A stretch of DNA of 64,000 nt from Vibrio natriegens NBRC 15636 = ATCC 14048 = DSM 759 (GCF_035621455.1 NZ_CP141823.1:496001-560000), one strand, 5' to 3'; positions 46,940-56,163 are shown, counted from the stretch's first letter. A program made the numbers and translations. The notes: generated by a model not told the origin, from the letters alone.

Positions 46940-47611
46940 ATGTTATCAAGTACGAAAAGAACACAAATAAAGAAAGGCGCACATAAGGCGGTCTCCGAAG
47001 TTGAAAAACTGCATGCGATTATCGATGAAAGTTTGATTGCCCATATCGCGATCACCAATGAGTCAGGGCCGGTGGTGATTCCGATGCTGGCCTGGCGTGT
47101 GGGAGAGTTTGTCTATATTCATGGCGCGAACAACAGCAGGCTGCTGCGTACACTCAAACAAGGCGATCAAACCTGTCTCACTTTTACACTGTTCGATGGA
47201 TGGGTACTGGCTCGCTCTGCGTTTCACCATAGTGCGCACTACCGCAGTGCCGTTGTATTTGGCCAATTTGAAATCGTGCCAGATAACCAAGAAAAAAATG
47301 ATTTGTTGAACCATTTCATTGAGCAAATCGCACCAGGTAGAACCGAACAGATCAGGCTGAGCAGTGAAAAAGAGCTGAGCGCAACCATGCTGCTGCGTAT
47401 CTCGCTTAAAGAAGCGTCTGTGAAGATAAGTAATTTTGGGGTGAATGATGATGCTGAGGATATGGATATTCCGGTCTGGGCCGGCGTACTGCCTTACCGA
47501 ACTGTCGTTGGCCCTCTGGAAACCAGCCCAGATCTGTACGATGAAATTGCTACGCCGGATTACAGCAGTGCGTATTCAAATCGTTGGCATAGTTCTGAAA
47601 CTGAAAACTAA
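46940..47611 (+). CDS. Pyridoxamine 5'-phosphate oxidase-like FMN-binding split-barrel protein
   Basis: 223 residues. A split-barrel fold with AIDESLIAHIAITNESGPVVIPMLAWRVGEFVYIHG near the N-terminus and SAFHHSAHYRSAVVFGQFEIV, common to PNPOx-like proteins. The start is set at 46940 (MLSSTKRTQ) for AAGGAG 8 bp upstream; an ATG at 46919 is in frame. It is divergent from the MocR-type regulator, which suggests it belongs to its regulon. Enzyme activity (flavin- or heme-linked) is not established for this branch. Confidence 0.8.
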   Translation: MLSSTKRTQIKKGAHKAVSEVEKLHAIIDESLIAHIAITNESGPVVIPMLAWRVGEFVYIHGANNSRLLRTLKQGDQTCLTFTLFDGWVLARSAFHHSAHYRSAVVFGQFEIVPDNQEKNDLLNHFIEQIAPGRTEQIRLSSEKELSATMLLRISLKEASVKISNFGVNDDAEDMDIPVWAGVLPYRTVVGPLETSPDLYDEIATPDYSSAYSNRWHSSETEN

Positions 47612-47647
47612 GCAATAAGCATATTGCTTATCTAAACAGATCCCCTC

Positions 47648-47678
47648 AACCGCTGGCACCACCAGCGGTTTTGTTTTC
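47648..47678 (+). terminator. Terminator after the PNPOx-like gene
   Basis: AACCGCTGG/CCAGCGGTT, 9-bp stem with a 5-base loop, followed by TTGTTTTC. Confidence 0.85.
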
Positions 47679-47775
47679 AAATGTATCCAATAACACTGTT
47701 TTCCCGTATAACAAAAGGTTAAAACTGAAAGCGCTATTCTTTAGTGGTTGGGATGTAGAAAACGGGAGGCTCTCA

Positions 47776-49098
47776 ATGTCAGACAAGGAAAAAAACTTAC
47801 CTACGCATCGCATTTCCAGATTCGGTAAATTTGCTTCTCTTGCTACAAGAGTCGCCGGAAATGTGCTTGCTGAAGGTACTAAACAACTCGCCAAGGGCAA
47901 CAAACCTAAAGCGAAAGACCTCCTGTTGACGCCTCAAAACATCACCAGACTGACCGATCAGCTTGCTCATTTACGCGGTGCCGCGATGAAACTCGGACAA
48001 ATGTTGTCGATGGATGCGGGTGATATCCTCGAACCCGAGTTAGCCGATATTCTCTCAAGGTTGCGCTCTAATGCCGATCCAATGCCAGCCAAGCAGTTAA
48101 ACGGCGTCATGGAAAACGCACTTGGTCCGAATTGGAAATCAGAGTTTCTTGCTTTCAACTTCAAGCCGATCGCCAGCGCTTCCATAGGACAAGTACATCA
48201 GGCATACAGTGATGCGGGCGACAAGCTTGCGGTGAAAGTCCAATACCCTGGTATTCGCAAAAGCATCAACAGTGACGTCGACAACGTTGGCACACTGCTT
48301 AAAGTCGTGGGTCTGATACCAGAATCTGTAGACTATAAAGGGCTGTTAGAAGAAGCGAAAAAACAGCTTCACGATGAAGCCAATTATTTACGTGAAGCAC
48401 AGTTCGCCATACGTTATTACGAGGCACTAAAAGCACACCCGCACTTTGTTGTGCCAAAAATTCACCCAGAAAGCTCTTCACAATCAGTATTAGCGATGGA
48501 ATATATCGAAGGGGTCCCAGTGGATACCATCGTAAACGCTGACCAAAGTACCCGTGATGCCGTCATGCACAACCTGCTCGAACTGCTTTTCCGCGAGCTA
48601 TTCGACTTCAAAATGGTTCAGACCGACCCAAACTTTGCCAACTATTTATATCTTGAAGAAACCAAGCAAATCGGTCTGTTAGATTTTGGTGCCACTCGTG
48701 AATACAGTGAAAAATTCAGTTCTGGATATCGTCAGGCGTTCTCCGCGGTTATTAACCATGACGAACAAAGCCTGAACGAAGCTCTGGAGAAGATTGGTTT
48801 TTTCAGTCAAGACATCCTGCCAGAACAGAGAAAAGCAATTTGGGAACTGGTCAAGATGGCATGTGAACCCATGTTAGTTGATCAAGACTATGACTTTAAA
48901 GCCAGCGGCCTTGCTCAGAGGTTACGTGACGCAGGTAAGATCCTCAGCATGGAGCAGGATTACTGGCACACGCCACCAGCGGATGCCATTTTCCTTCACC
49001 GAAAAATAGCGGGGATGTATCTGCTGGCGGCACGAATTGGTGCCAAAGTGAACATTCGCAAATTAGTACAGCCTTATCTCAATATCAAAGTCGAGTAG
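47776..49098 (+). CDS. ABC1/UbiB-like atypical kinase family protein
   Basis: 440 residues. ABC1 family: the KxGQ motif (AAMKLGQMLSMD), the Ala-rich loop (IASASIGQVHQA), VKVQYPG with the conserved Lys, QTDPNFANYL and LLDFGAT (DFG equivalent). The start at MSDKEKNLPTHRI is supported by GGGAGG 6 bp upstream. Family members aid ubiquinone synthesis or isoprenoid lipid homeostasis; it is not the main ubiB, which lies in the ubiE-ubiJ-ubiB cluster in relatives. Role here is therefore inferred at family level. Confidence 0.9.
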   Translation: MSDKEKNLPTHRISRFGKFASLATRVAGNVLAEGTKQLAKGNKPKAKDLLLTPQNITRLTDQLAHLRGAAMKLGQMLSMDAGDILEPELADILSRLRSNADPMPAKQLNGVMENALGPNWKSEFLAFNFKPIASASIGQVHQAYSDAGDKLAVKVQYPGIRKSINSDVDNVGTLLKVVGLIPESVDYKGLLEEAKKQLHDEANYLREAQFAIRYYEALKAHPHFVVPKIHPESSSQSVLAMEYIEGVPVDTIVNADQSTRDAVMHNLLELLFRELFDFKMVQTDPNFANYLYLEETKQIGLLDFGATREYSEKFSSGYRQAFSAVINHDEQSLNEALEKIGFFSQDILPEQRKAIWELVKMACEPMLVDQDYDFKASGLAQRLRDAGKILSMEQDYWHTPPADAIFLHRKIAGMYLLAARIGAKVNIRKLVQPYLNIKVE

Positions 49099-49229
49099 CC
49101 TATTGTTTTTCTGTTACTTTCGCGTACTTTAGTTTTGTCGAACGTTTAACGCCATTCTTCGCTATTGTTATTAGTGAAGGTTCGAACACTATCTCTATTC
49201 TTTAAACGAACAAACTATCGGGGTGCTCG

Positions 49230-50576
49230 GTGAGCAAGTTTCAAGATCTCTCCATTCTCATACAACAAATTGGGCAAGCTGAAGAAGCGGATCAAGTCGC
49301 AACACTCAATGCGTCAATCGAAGAGGGTTTAGACCCCGGTTCCATCGCCCTGATTCTGGAAGCTTTCACCATCAATGATCGTGTTCGGTTATGGAGAGCG
49401 CTACCGCTAGAACTACATATTGATGTGCTGACTGAAATGCGTGCTGACGTGCGCTTTTCGATCATCAATGCACTATCCGAAGTCGAACTAAAACTGACGC
49501 TCGCCAAGCTAGACAACCTTTCTCTGATCGAGTGGGCAGACTCACTGCCAGAAGAAATCATTAATGAAGCACTGGCATTAATCGAGAAAGACGAGTTAGA
49601 GCTTTACGATCAAGCCAATGCTTATGAAGATGAAGAGATTGGCCGTTGGGCAGATCGAAAAATCGTTACCTTACCTTTTAACATTACGGTTGGTACTGCC
49701 AAGCAATTGATGGATCGTTACAGCTACGACATGCCGCAGCAGGTCTATTTGATTAACCGTAATAAACAGTTTCGTGGCACGGTTAACTATTTCGAAATTT
49801 TGCGTAGTGACTCCGATGTACGCTTGAAAAGCCTTTCGATAGAAGCAGTGACGGTCCTCGACAGTAAAATGTCGCTACCTGAAGCGGTAGAGGCGCTGGA
49901 GCATAGTACCCTTTCCGCTTTACCAGTAACCGATGCCGACCAAACATTGATCGGCGAAGTGGACTGGCAATTTGCCCTGAGTACTCAACGTGAAATCTAC
50001 GAAGCCCGCTTGATGGCGGGTACCGGTATGGATGAAGGCGACGACTTATTTGCTCCGGTGATTAAAAGCTCCCAGAAACGTGGTGTGTGGTTAGGGATTA
50101 ACTTAATGACTGCCATATTAGCCTCCGTCACGATTGGGCTATTTGAAGACGTGATCGCCCAAGTAGTGGCGCTGGCGGTATTAATGCCGATTGTCGCATC
50201 AATGGGTGGTATTGCGGGTAGCCAGACACTTACGCTAATGGTTCGCGCGATGGCACTGAATCAGATCACGCCCGGAAACCGTTTCAAGCTACTTAAAAAC
50301 GAGTTGGGTATTGGCTCTCTAAACGGCATAGCGTGGGCAGTGATCATTGGTGGTTTGGCAGGATTATGGTTCCAATCCGCGATTCTTGGCGGAACCATTG
50401 CTCTGGCTATCGTCGTCAATATCATCACCGCAGCTGTGTTCGGTGTGTTGATTCCAATAATCTTGGACAAGTTAGAATTAGACCCAGCACTTGCGGGGTC
50501 GGTGATTTTGACTACCGTAACTGACGTTGTTGGCTTTTTTGCCTTTTTAGGCACCGCTAGCCTGGTTTTGTTGTAG
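49230..50576 (+). CDS. mgtE: Magnesium transporter MgtE family
   Basis: 448 residues starting at GTG. An N-terminal cytoplasmic helical domain (VRLWRALPLELHIDVLTEMRADVRFSIINAL), two CBS repeats (about 135-265: RGTVNYFEILRSD; ALPVTDADQTLIGEVDW), a connecting helix, then five membrane helices (about 285-448) with MPIVASMGGIAGSQTLTLMVRAMAL, the pore motif. It is a Mg2+ channel gated by cytosolic Mg2+. The domain order is complete. The qrr gene follows by 160 bp on the same strand. Confidence 0.93.
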   Translation: MSKFQDLSILIQQIGQAEEADQVATLNASIEEGLDPGSIALILEAFTINDRVRLWRALPLELHIDVLTEMRADVRFSIINALSEVELKLTLAKLDNLSLIEWADSLPEEIINEALALIEKDELELYDQANAYEDEEIGRWADRKIVTLPFNITVGTAKQLMDRYSYDMPQQVYLINRNKQFRGTVNYFEILRSDSDVRLKSLSIEAVTVLDSKMSLPEAVEALEHSTLSALPVTDADQTLIGEVDWQFALSTQREIYEARLMAGTGMDEGDDLFAPVIKSSQKRGVWLGINLMTAILASVTIGLFEDVIAQVVALAVLMPIVASMGGIAGSQTLTLMVRAMALNQITPGNRFKLLKNELGIGSLNGIAWAVIIGGLAGLWFQSAILGGTIALAIVVNIITAAVFGVLIPIILDKLELDPALAGSVILTTVTDVVGFFAFLGTASLVLL

Positions 50577-50624
50577 GAAATTAGTACTAATTTATTAATC
50601 AATCATTAGCATAATAATGAAAAA

Positions 50625-50650
50625 TTGCATATCGCAGTTGCAAATTGCGA
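50625..50650 (+). promoter_or_regulatory. Two LuxO-like binding sites upstream of qrr
   Basis: TTGCATATCGCAG (50625-50637) and TTGCAAATTGCGA (50638-50650) lie side by side. Both approximate the LuxO site TTGCAwwwTGCAA, with 2 and 1 mismatches. They sit about 65-90 bp before the sigma-54 promoter, the usual spacing for an enhancer-binding protein. Confidence 0.7.
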
Positions 50651-50713
50651 ATATTATCGGAGTTTAGGCAACGTCACTCACAGAAACCACGCTTTTTAGT
50701 GGATTTAAAAGTT

Positions 50714-50727
50714 GGCACGCTAGATGC
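50714..50727 (+). promoter_or_regulatory. Sigma-54 promoter of qrr
   Basis: GG at 50714-50715 and GC at 50726-50727 are separated by exactly 10 bases (TTGGCACGctagatGCATT), the -24/-12 pattern. It is close to the consensus. Transcription should start about 11-13 bases after the GC, at about 50738-50740. Confidence 0.85.
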
Positions 50728-50737
50728 ATTGTTTAAA

Positions 50738-50844
50738 GCGACCCTTCTTAAGCCGAGGGTCACCTAGCCAACTGACGTTGTTAGTGAACTCAACTTTGTT
50801 CATATATATAAGCCAATCGCACTGTTTGCGGTTGGCTCTTTTTT
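50738..50844 (+). ncRNA. qrr: Qrr small regulatory RNA
   Basis: About 105 nt, the Qrr length. It starts GCGACCCTTcttaagCCGAGGGTC, a 5' hairpin. It contains the 32-nt core common to Vibrio Qrr RNAs at 50756-50787 (key bases CCTAGCCAACTGACG). The terminator AGCCAATCGCA/TGCGGTTGGCT ends in CTTTTTTT. Hfq-dependent Qrr RNAs repress luxR/hapR and other mRNAs at low cell density. Control by LuxO-P is supported by the upstream sites and the sigma-54 promoter. Which of the several Qrr copies it is cannot be told. Confidence 0.93.
50811..50844 (+). terminator. Terminator of qrr
   Basis: 11-bp stem AGCCAATCGCA / TGCGGTTGGCT with one T-G pair and a 5-base loop, followed by CTTTTTTT. Confidence 0.93.
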
Positions 50845-51018
50845 TATCTATCTTCGCTAAATCCAATTACCCTCTGGTTTCACCGTTTCATACAGGGACA
50901 AAACGGACAAAATGACATTTTCGTTATTTGGTCATAAGTCTCATTAAATTCATCGCGCTTGGAAATTCGTTATTGGGTTGGGCATACTTTCCTCACCCCC
51001 AAGTATGAAGTATTACCC

Positions 51019-51657
51019 ATGACGTCATTAAGCCAAGTAGAACCCCTATTTCTAGAATTCATGCAGCAAGAAATGCAAATTGATGCCGCTCACGATCTCA
51101 GCCACGTAAAGCGTGTCGCCAAAACAGCTAAAAAGCTCGCTGAGCAAGAGGGAGCTCAATTGGAAGTCGTATTGCCCGCTGCCTATTTGCATGACTGCTT
51201 TACTTACCCAAAAGATCACCCTAACCGTAAGCAAAGCTCCGCGATTGCAGCTAAAAAGGCCATCGCATTTTTGGAAAGTATCGACTACCCACGTCATTTC
51301 CACGACGATATCGCCCACGCGATAGAAGCACACAGTTTCAGCGCTAATATTCGTCCCAACACATTAGAAGCCAAGATTGTGCAGGATGCTGATCGTCTGG
51401 ATGCTCTGGGTGCAATTGGCGTAACACGCTGCATTCAGGTCAGTACTCAGTTCGAGGCCAAACTGTATGATCATCAAGATATGTTTGCGGAAGAACGCGA
51501 ACTGGATGATCAACAATTTACTCTGGATCATTTTCAAACCAAGCTATTTAGAATCGTCGATACCATGAACACCACCTCCGCTAAAGAGGAGGCACAAAGA
51601 CGCAAAGCATTTATGCAAAGCTATCTAGGTCAATTACGCGAAGAGGTCGCAGAGTAA
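51019..51657 (+). CDS. HD domain phosphohydrolase
   Basis: 212 residues. HD motifs: IDAAHDLSHVKRVAKTA (His) and AAYLHDCFTYPKDHPNRKQS (His-Asp), and a later EAHSF plus VQDADRLDALGAIG (Asp). This is the YedJ-like HD hydrolase family; nucleotide or phosphate-ester substrates are possible. The start MTSLSQVEPL is chosen because a longer frame from 50959 lacks a ribosome site and overlaps no known domain. Its stop directly abuts the start of the next gene, so they are co-translated. Confidence 0.88.
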   Translation: MTSLSQVEPLFLEFMQQEMQIDAAHDLSHVKRVAKTAKKLAEQEGAQLEVVLPAAYLHDCFTYPKDHPNRKQSSAIAAKKAIAFLESIDYPRHFHDDIAHAIEAHSFSANIRPNTLEAKIVQDADRLDALGAIGVTRCIQVSTQFEAKLYDHQDMFAEERELDDQQFTLDHFQTKLFRIVDTMNTTSAKEEAQRRKAFMQSYLGQLREEVAE

Positions 51658-52404
51658 ATGTCAGAAAGTTATGCCCTGATTAAGGAGCTTAAACGTCAGC
51701 TGAGACTCTCTGGTTTGCACTACGCAGACGTTGCACAGCATTTAGAGTTAAGCGAAGGAAGCGTAAAAAGGCTGCTTGCTGAAGGGCATCACATTAGTCT
51801 CGAGCGGCTTGAGCGCATCTGCCAACTGATTGGGTTAGACATGGCCGAGCTGTTTAAGCTCGCCGCTTCACACAATAAAGGGCTGGAATCACTCACTCTG
51901 GATCAAGAAAAACAACTCGTTGAAGACAAAGCATTACTGCTGGTCGCTATATGTGTTGTGAATGGCTATCAATTTGAGCAAATTATTGAACAATATACGT
52001 TTAATGAACCAGAGCTAATACAAAAGTTAGCCCAGCTCGATCGGCTTAAGATCATCGACTTACTCCCTGGCAACAAAATCCGTTTACGTATCTCCCCGAC
52101 GTTTAACTGGCAGATTGGTGGCCCAATCCAGCGCTTCTTTCAACAGCAAGTTCAGGAAGCCTTCTTCCAAAGTTACTTTTCTGCAGAAGGTGAAAAGCTG
52201 GCAATGGCCACTGGGTTGATGAGTATACCGACCAACAAGAAGCTTCAGCAGAAGCTACAAAAAGTGATCGATGAATTTTATCAGGCTTGTCAGAGTGACA
52301 ATTCATTAGAGATGGATGAAAAACACGGTACCTCTCTGGTTATCGCGATGCGTCGCTGGACGTTTCCTTTGTTTAAACCCTGGGAACGCACTCCGAATCA
52401 ATAG
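51658..52404 (+). CDS. XRE/Cro-type HTH transcriptional regulator
   Basis: 248 residues. N-terminal HTH (LRLSGLHYADVAQHLELSEGSVKRLLAEGHHISLERLERICQLIGLDM), followed by a large C-terminal domain without recognised family (QIGGPIQRFFQQQVQEAFFQSYFSAEGEKL). The ATG comes right after the stop of the HD hydrolase gene. Target and ligand unknown. Confidence 0.8.
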   Translation: MSESYALIKELKRQLRLSGLHYADVAQHLELSEGSVKRLLAEGHHISLERLERICQLIGLDMAELFKLAASHNKGLESLTLDQEKQLVEDKALLLVAICVVNGYQFEQIIEQYTFNEPELIQKLAQLDRLKIIDLLPGNKIRLRISPTFNWQIGGPIQRFFQQQVQEAFFQSYFSAEGEKLAMATGLMSIPTNKKLQQKLQKVIDEFYQACQSDNSLEMDEKHGTSLVIAMRRWTFPLFKPWERTPNQ

Positions 52405-52552
52405 TAATAAAAATGGTAACCTTAGTGAGTAAAGTTACATAAATAGCCACTATAGGTAACACATTACGTTACTACATCTAAACAACTGGCTTATCTATCG
52501 GGAAGACATAAAGTGCATCCATCTAGTTTGATGATGTGCATATGGAGCCAGC

Positions 52553-54415
52553 ATGTTTTTGTCTAAACGCTTTTTCCCATTTTTCGTCACGCAGTGTCTT
52601 GGGGCATTGAATGACAACGTTTATAAAAATGTTCTTTTATTAATGGTCACCTACAGTCTGATTGATTCATTACCCGTTTCCGTCAACCTGTTTGTCAATC
52701 TTGCTGCGGGTCTGTTTATCCTGCCCTTCTTTTTATTTTCAGCGCATGCTGGTGCAGTCGCGGATAGTATGGACAAAGCCAAGTTGATACGCCGTCTGAA
52801 GCTTATCGAAGTGCTGATCATGGCCTGTGCCGCCACTGCCATCATGACTGAAAATGCCCTGTTAATGTTAGTGTTGTTATTTTTAACCGGAACACAATCC
52901 GCCTACTTCGGTCCAGTGAAATACGCTTTACTGCCTCAAGCCTTAAAAGCCAGTGAACTTGTCAAAGGTAATGCCTGGGTTGAAATGGGGACCTTTTTAT
53001 CCATTCTGGTTGGTACGTTAACCGCCGGACTTTTACTCGCGATGCCAAACGGCACACTTATCGCCTCGTGCCTTGTTTTGTTCCTTTCGATAATGGGTTT
53101 CATCAGTAGCGTGAATATTCCTGCGTTGCCAAGCCACTCCAATCAGAAAGTAAAGTTCAAGCCAATTTCTGGCCTGAAAAAGACGCTAAACGTCGCACAA
53201 AAACAGCGTGGAATCTGGATGTCGATTCTGGCAATAAGTTGGTTTTGGTTTATGGGTGCGACCTATCTTACACAATTCCCAAACTTCGCCCGCGAGCATC
53301 TCTTTGCCGATAGTACCGTCGTATCTTTGTTACTTGCGCTATTTTCTATTGGCATCGCCACGGGATCTTGGTTGTGTCAAAAGCTCTCTTTTGATCATGT
53401 TGAGCTCGGAATTCTGCCATTTGGAATTCTGGGACTAACGTTATTTGGACTCGATTTATTGTGGGCAGTACCCTCACACAGCCTATCACCTGCGCAGTAT
53501 TACAGTGTCGAAAGTTTCATTTCAGAATCTAAACACGTTCGAGTGATGATGGATTTGTTCTTCGTCGGAGTCAGTGGTGGGATATTTATCGTTCCGCTCT
53601 ACTCGTTCATCCAGTCTCGTTCTAACCAAGGCGAGTGCGCGCGTTCAATCGCTGCAAACAACATCATGAATGCCTTATTCATGGTCGGGTCAGCATTAGT
53701 GTCCATATTCGTACTTAGCGTGTTATCCCTGTCCGTTGTAGAGCTCTTCGCTATCATGGCGGTTGGTAATTTCTTCGTCGCTATTTATGTCTATCGCCAA
53801 GTGCCTGAATTTACGCAGCGCTTTATCAGCTATTTGCTTAGCCACTGTATGTACCGCGTTTCTGTAGAGGGGCGTCAGCATATCCCAGAAACAGGAGCGG
53901 CATTAATCGTAGCCAATCATGTCAGTTATGTAGATGCGCTGATTCTGATGGGGACCTCTACTCGCCCTGTTCGTTTTGTGATGGATAAATCGATCAGTGA
54001 AATGCCTGTTCTTAAATACGTGTTCCGTCATGCGGGCGTTATTCCAATTTGCTCTCCTCGCAAGTGCACCGAAACCTACAAGCAAGCCTTTGAGCAAATC
54101 GAGCAGGCATTACATAACGAAGAAGTCGTTTGTATTTTCCCCGAAGGCCGTTTGACCTCAGATGGTGAACTCGGCGAGTTTCGACCTGGAGTGGAAAAAA
54201 TCCTCAAGCGTTCACCAGTCCCTGTGATACCAATGGCGTTGAAAGGACTGTGGGGGTCATTTTTCAGCCATAAAGGTGGACACGCACTCACTAAAAGACC
54301 AAAACGTTTCTGGTCCAAAATTGAAGTCAAAATTGGTCAAGTACTGGGCCCTGTTCAGCTCGATCGCCACAAGTTACAGCAAGAAGTTCAGGAATTGCTG
54401 ATAAATCAGAAGTAG
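52553..54415 (+). CDS. LplT-like MFS transporter fused to a PlsC-type acyltransferase
   Basis: 620 residues. The N-terminal ~400 residues form a 12-helix MFS domain similar to the lysophospholipid transporter LplT (FFPFFVTQCLGALNDNVYKN). The C-terminal part is a PlsC acyltransferase with NHVSYVDAL (HX4D) and the FPEGRLT motif. In E. coli, LplT and the acyltransferase/acyl-ACP synthetase Aas are separate and Aas has an AMP-ligase domain; that domain is absent here. It probably flips and re-acylates lysophospholipids, recovering them. The acyl donor is not evident. Confidence 0.88.
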   Translation: MFLSKRFFPFFVTQCLGALNDNVYKNVLLLMVTYSLIDSLPVSVNLFVNLAAGLFILPFFLFSAHAGAVADSMDKAKLIRRLKLIEVLIMACAATAIMTENALLMLVLLFLTGTQSAYFGPVKYALLPQALKASELVKGNAWVEMGTFLSILVGTLTAGLLLAMPNGTLIASCLVLFLSIMGFISSVNIPALPSHSNQKVKFKPISGLKKTLNVAQKQRGIWMSILAISWFWFMGATYLTQFPNFAREHLFADSTVVSLLLALFSIGIATGSWLCQKLSFDHVELGILPFGILGLTLFGLDLLWAVPSHSLSPAQYYSVESFISESKHVRVMMDLFFVGVSGGIFIVPLYSFIQSRSNQGECARSIAANNIMNALFMVGSALVSIFVLSVLSLSVVELFAIMAVGNFFVAIYVYRQVPEFTQRFISYLLSHCMYRVSVEGRQHIPETGAALIVANHVSYVDALILMGTSTRPVRFVMDKSISEMPVLKYVFRHAGVIPICSPRKCTETYKQAFEQIEQALHNEEVVCIFPEGRLTSDGELGEFRPGVEKILKRSPVPVIPMALKGLWGSFFSHKGGHALTKRPKRFWSKIEVKIGQVLGPVQLDRHKLQQEVQELLINQK

Positions 54416-54511
54416 TTACACCTAATTTAGAGTAGGATACCTAAAGCAGATTGACCTTGCCGATGTCCTAACTCTAGTCGGTCAATATGCGGAGTCGTCA
54501 TTGGAGATATT

Positions 54512-55129
54512 ATGAAAATCATCATTCTACATGGTCTTTATATGCACGGGCTGGTGATGCAGCCTCTTAGCCAAAAACTGCGTAAATTGGGTTACGAAAC
54601 CCAAGTGCTAAGTTACAACACGGTATCGATTAATGAAGATACACTGTTTAATACTATTGACCATGCACTCAATCCACTGACGACCAATGTACTGGTTGGG
54701 CACAGCTTGGGTGGCTTGATGATTAAGCGTTATTTGGCAAATAGAAAACCAACCACCAGTTTGATTTCTCACGTTATCGCCATTGGCTCGCCTTTAAAAG
54801 GAGCGTCGATTGTTTCACGTATCCAAGACCTTGGCTTGGGCGCACTTTTAGGTAACTCGCCTCATCACGGTTTAAACAAACACGACGACGTCTGGGACTT
54901 TCCCCAAAAGCTTGGAAGTATCGCTGGCACGGTCCCTATCGGGGCTCGTCCTCTGCTTATTCGCGGTGATAATACCATGTCAGACGGCACGGTAACGGTG
55001 GACGAAACCCGCTTGGAAGGCATGCAAGATCATATTGAGGCAAAACAAACACATACTAGCCTGATCTACAACACTTTCGTCCCTGAGCAAATTGATCACT
55101 TTATTCGCACCGACTTTTTTCGTCGATAG
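54512..55129 (+). CDS. Alpha/beta hydrolase (lipase/esterase-like)
   Basis: 205 residues. Oxyanion-side HGLYMHGLVMQPL at the N-terminus, nucleophile elbow GHSLGG with the Ser, a catalytic Asp candidate in MSDGTVTVDE and a C-terminal His (HIEAKQTHTSLIYN). No signal peptide, so it is cytoplasmic. Possibly a lipase or thioesterase; proximity to the LplT-PlsC gene (97 bp) hints at lipid metabolism but is not proof. Confidence 0.85.
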   Translation: MKIIILHGLYMHGLVMQPLSQKLRKLGYETQVLSYNTVSINEDTLFNTIDHALNPLTTNVLVGHSLGGLMIKRYLANRKPTTSLISHVIAIGSPLKGASIVSRIQDLGLGALLGNSPHHGLNKHDDVWDFPQKLGSIAGTVPIGARPLLIRGDNTMSDGTVTVDETRLEGMQDHIEAKQTHTSLIYNTFVPEQIDHFIRTDFFRR

Positions 55130-55234
55130 CACATTTTTATGTAATAAAAGCGCAATCTGCTTCCCAAAATATCGTTAAATCAGTACTATCCCTTGGTCAG
55201 TCTTAGTTAAAAAAGACTTGGCTAAATTTTAATT

Positions 55235-55369
55235 GTTCTCAGGGCGGGGCGAAATTCCCCACCGGCGGTATACTCTTTTGAGTGAGCCCGCGAGCGCTCG
55301 ATTCGTCGAGGTCAGCAGATCTGGTGAGATGCCAGAGCCGACGGTTATAGTCCGGATGAAAGAGAATAA
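55235..55369 (+). promoter_or_regulatory. FMN riboswitch (RFN element)
   Basis: The conserved core AGGGCGGGGCGAAATTCCCC, then ACCGGCGGTA, GAGCCCGCGAGC, CAGATCTGGTGAGATGCCAG, AGCCGACGGTTATAGTCCGGATGAAAGA are all present in order. FMN binding represses ribB expression. It lies 117 bp before the ribB start. Confidence 0.97.
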
Positions 55370-55374
55370 GAATA

Positions 55375-55425
55375 CACCAGTACGCTTGCTCGATTCGTTG
55401 AGAGGAACTGGTGCATTTCTTTTTG
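55375..55425 (+). terminator. Expression platform hairpin of the FMN riboswitch
   Basis: CACCAGT (55375-55381) and ACTGGTG (55407-55413) form a hairpin with an inner CTC/GAG stem, followed by CATTTCTTTTTG. It fits an FMN-controlled intrinsic terminator upstream of ribB. Confidence 0.75.
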
Positions 55426-55485
55426 ATCGCATTTTACAGCGAGCTCTCATACCGCCCTGATTCTGGTCATATTTAGGAGTTAACC

Positions 55486-56142
55486 ATGAATCAGTCATCG
55501 CTACTTGCCGAATTCGGCGACCCAATTACTCGCGTTGAAAACGCACTTACCGCACTACAAGAAGGCCGTGGTGTGCTTCTGCTTGATGATGAAGACCGTG
55601 AAAATGAAGGCGACATCATCTACTCAGTGGAACATCTGACTAACGAACAAATGGCACTGATGATCCGTGAGTGCAGTGGTATCGTGTGTCTTTGTCTGAC
55701 GGATACTCAAGCAGACAAGCTGGAACTTCCACCAATGGTTGTGAACAACAACAGCGCAAACCAAACCGCATTTACGGTTTCGATTGAAGCGAAAGTTGGC
55801 GTAACGACAGGTGTCTCTGCGGCAGACCGTGTTACCACTATCAAGACAGCGGCAAATCCACATGCGAAGCCTGAAGATCTTGCACGTCCTGGCCACGTCT
55901 TTCCTTTGCGCGCTCGCCCAGGTGGCGTGATGACTCGCCGCGGACATACCGAAGGCACGATTGATCTGATGCAAATGGCAGGGTTACAGCCTGCGGGCGT
56001 ATTGTGCGAAGTGACCAATCCAGATGGCACGATGGCGAAAACACCAGAGCTCGTTGCATTTGGGCGTCTTCATAACATGCCGGTTCTTACCATTGAAGAT
56101 ATGGTCGCATACCGTAATCAGTTCGATTTGAAGCTGGCATAA
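55486..56142 (+). CDS. ribB: 3,4-dihydroxy-2-butanone-4-phosphate synthase RibB
   Basis: 218 residues. Converts ribulose 5-phosphate to DHBP in riboflavin synthesis. The N-terminal motif [15 protein letters not shown] carries the catalytic Asp and Glu residues; the later [18 protein letters not shown] with the His and the [13 protein letters not shown] region complete the active site. There is no C-terminal RibA domain. Ribosome site TAGGAGTTAACC. Controlled by the FMN riboswitch above. Confidence 0.97.
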   Translation: MNQSSLLAEFGDPITRVENALTALQEGRGVLLLDDEDRENEGDIIYSVEHLTNEQMALMIRECSGIVCLCLTDTQADKLELPPMVVNNNSANQTAFTVSIEAKVGVTTGVSAADRVTTIKTAANPHAKPEDLARPGHVFPLRARPGGVMTRRGHTEGTIDLMQMAGLQPAGVLCEVTNPDGTMAKTPELVAFGRLHNMPVLTIEDMVAYRNQFDLKLA

Positions 56143-56163
56143 CGCCCACCCCATTTTATTTGA

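Noticed and set aside
55233..55460. 75-codon frame across the FMN riboswitch
   Set aside because: Its codons are the RFN structure itself; no coding signal is expected.
55624..55974. 116-codon minus-strand frame inside ribB
   Set aside because: Antisense to the strong ribB frame with no independent signal.
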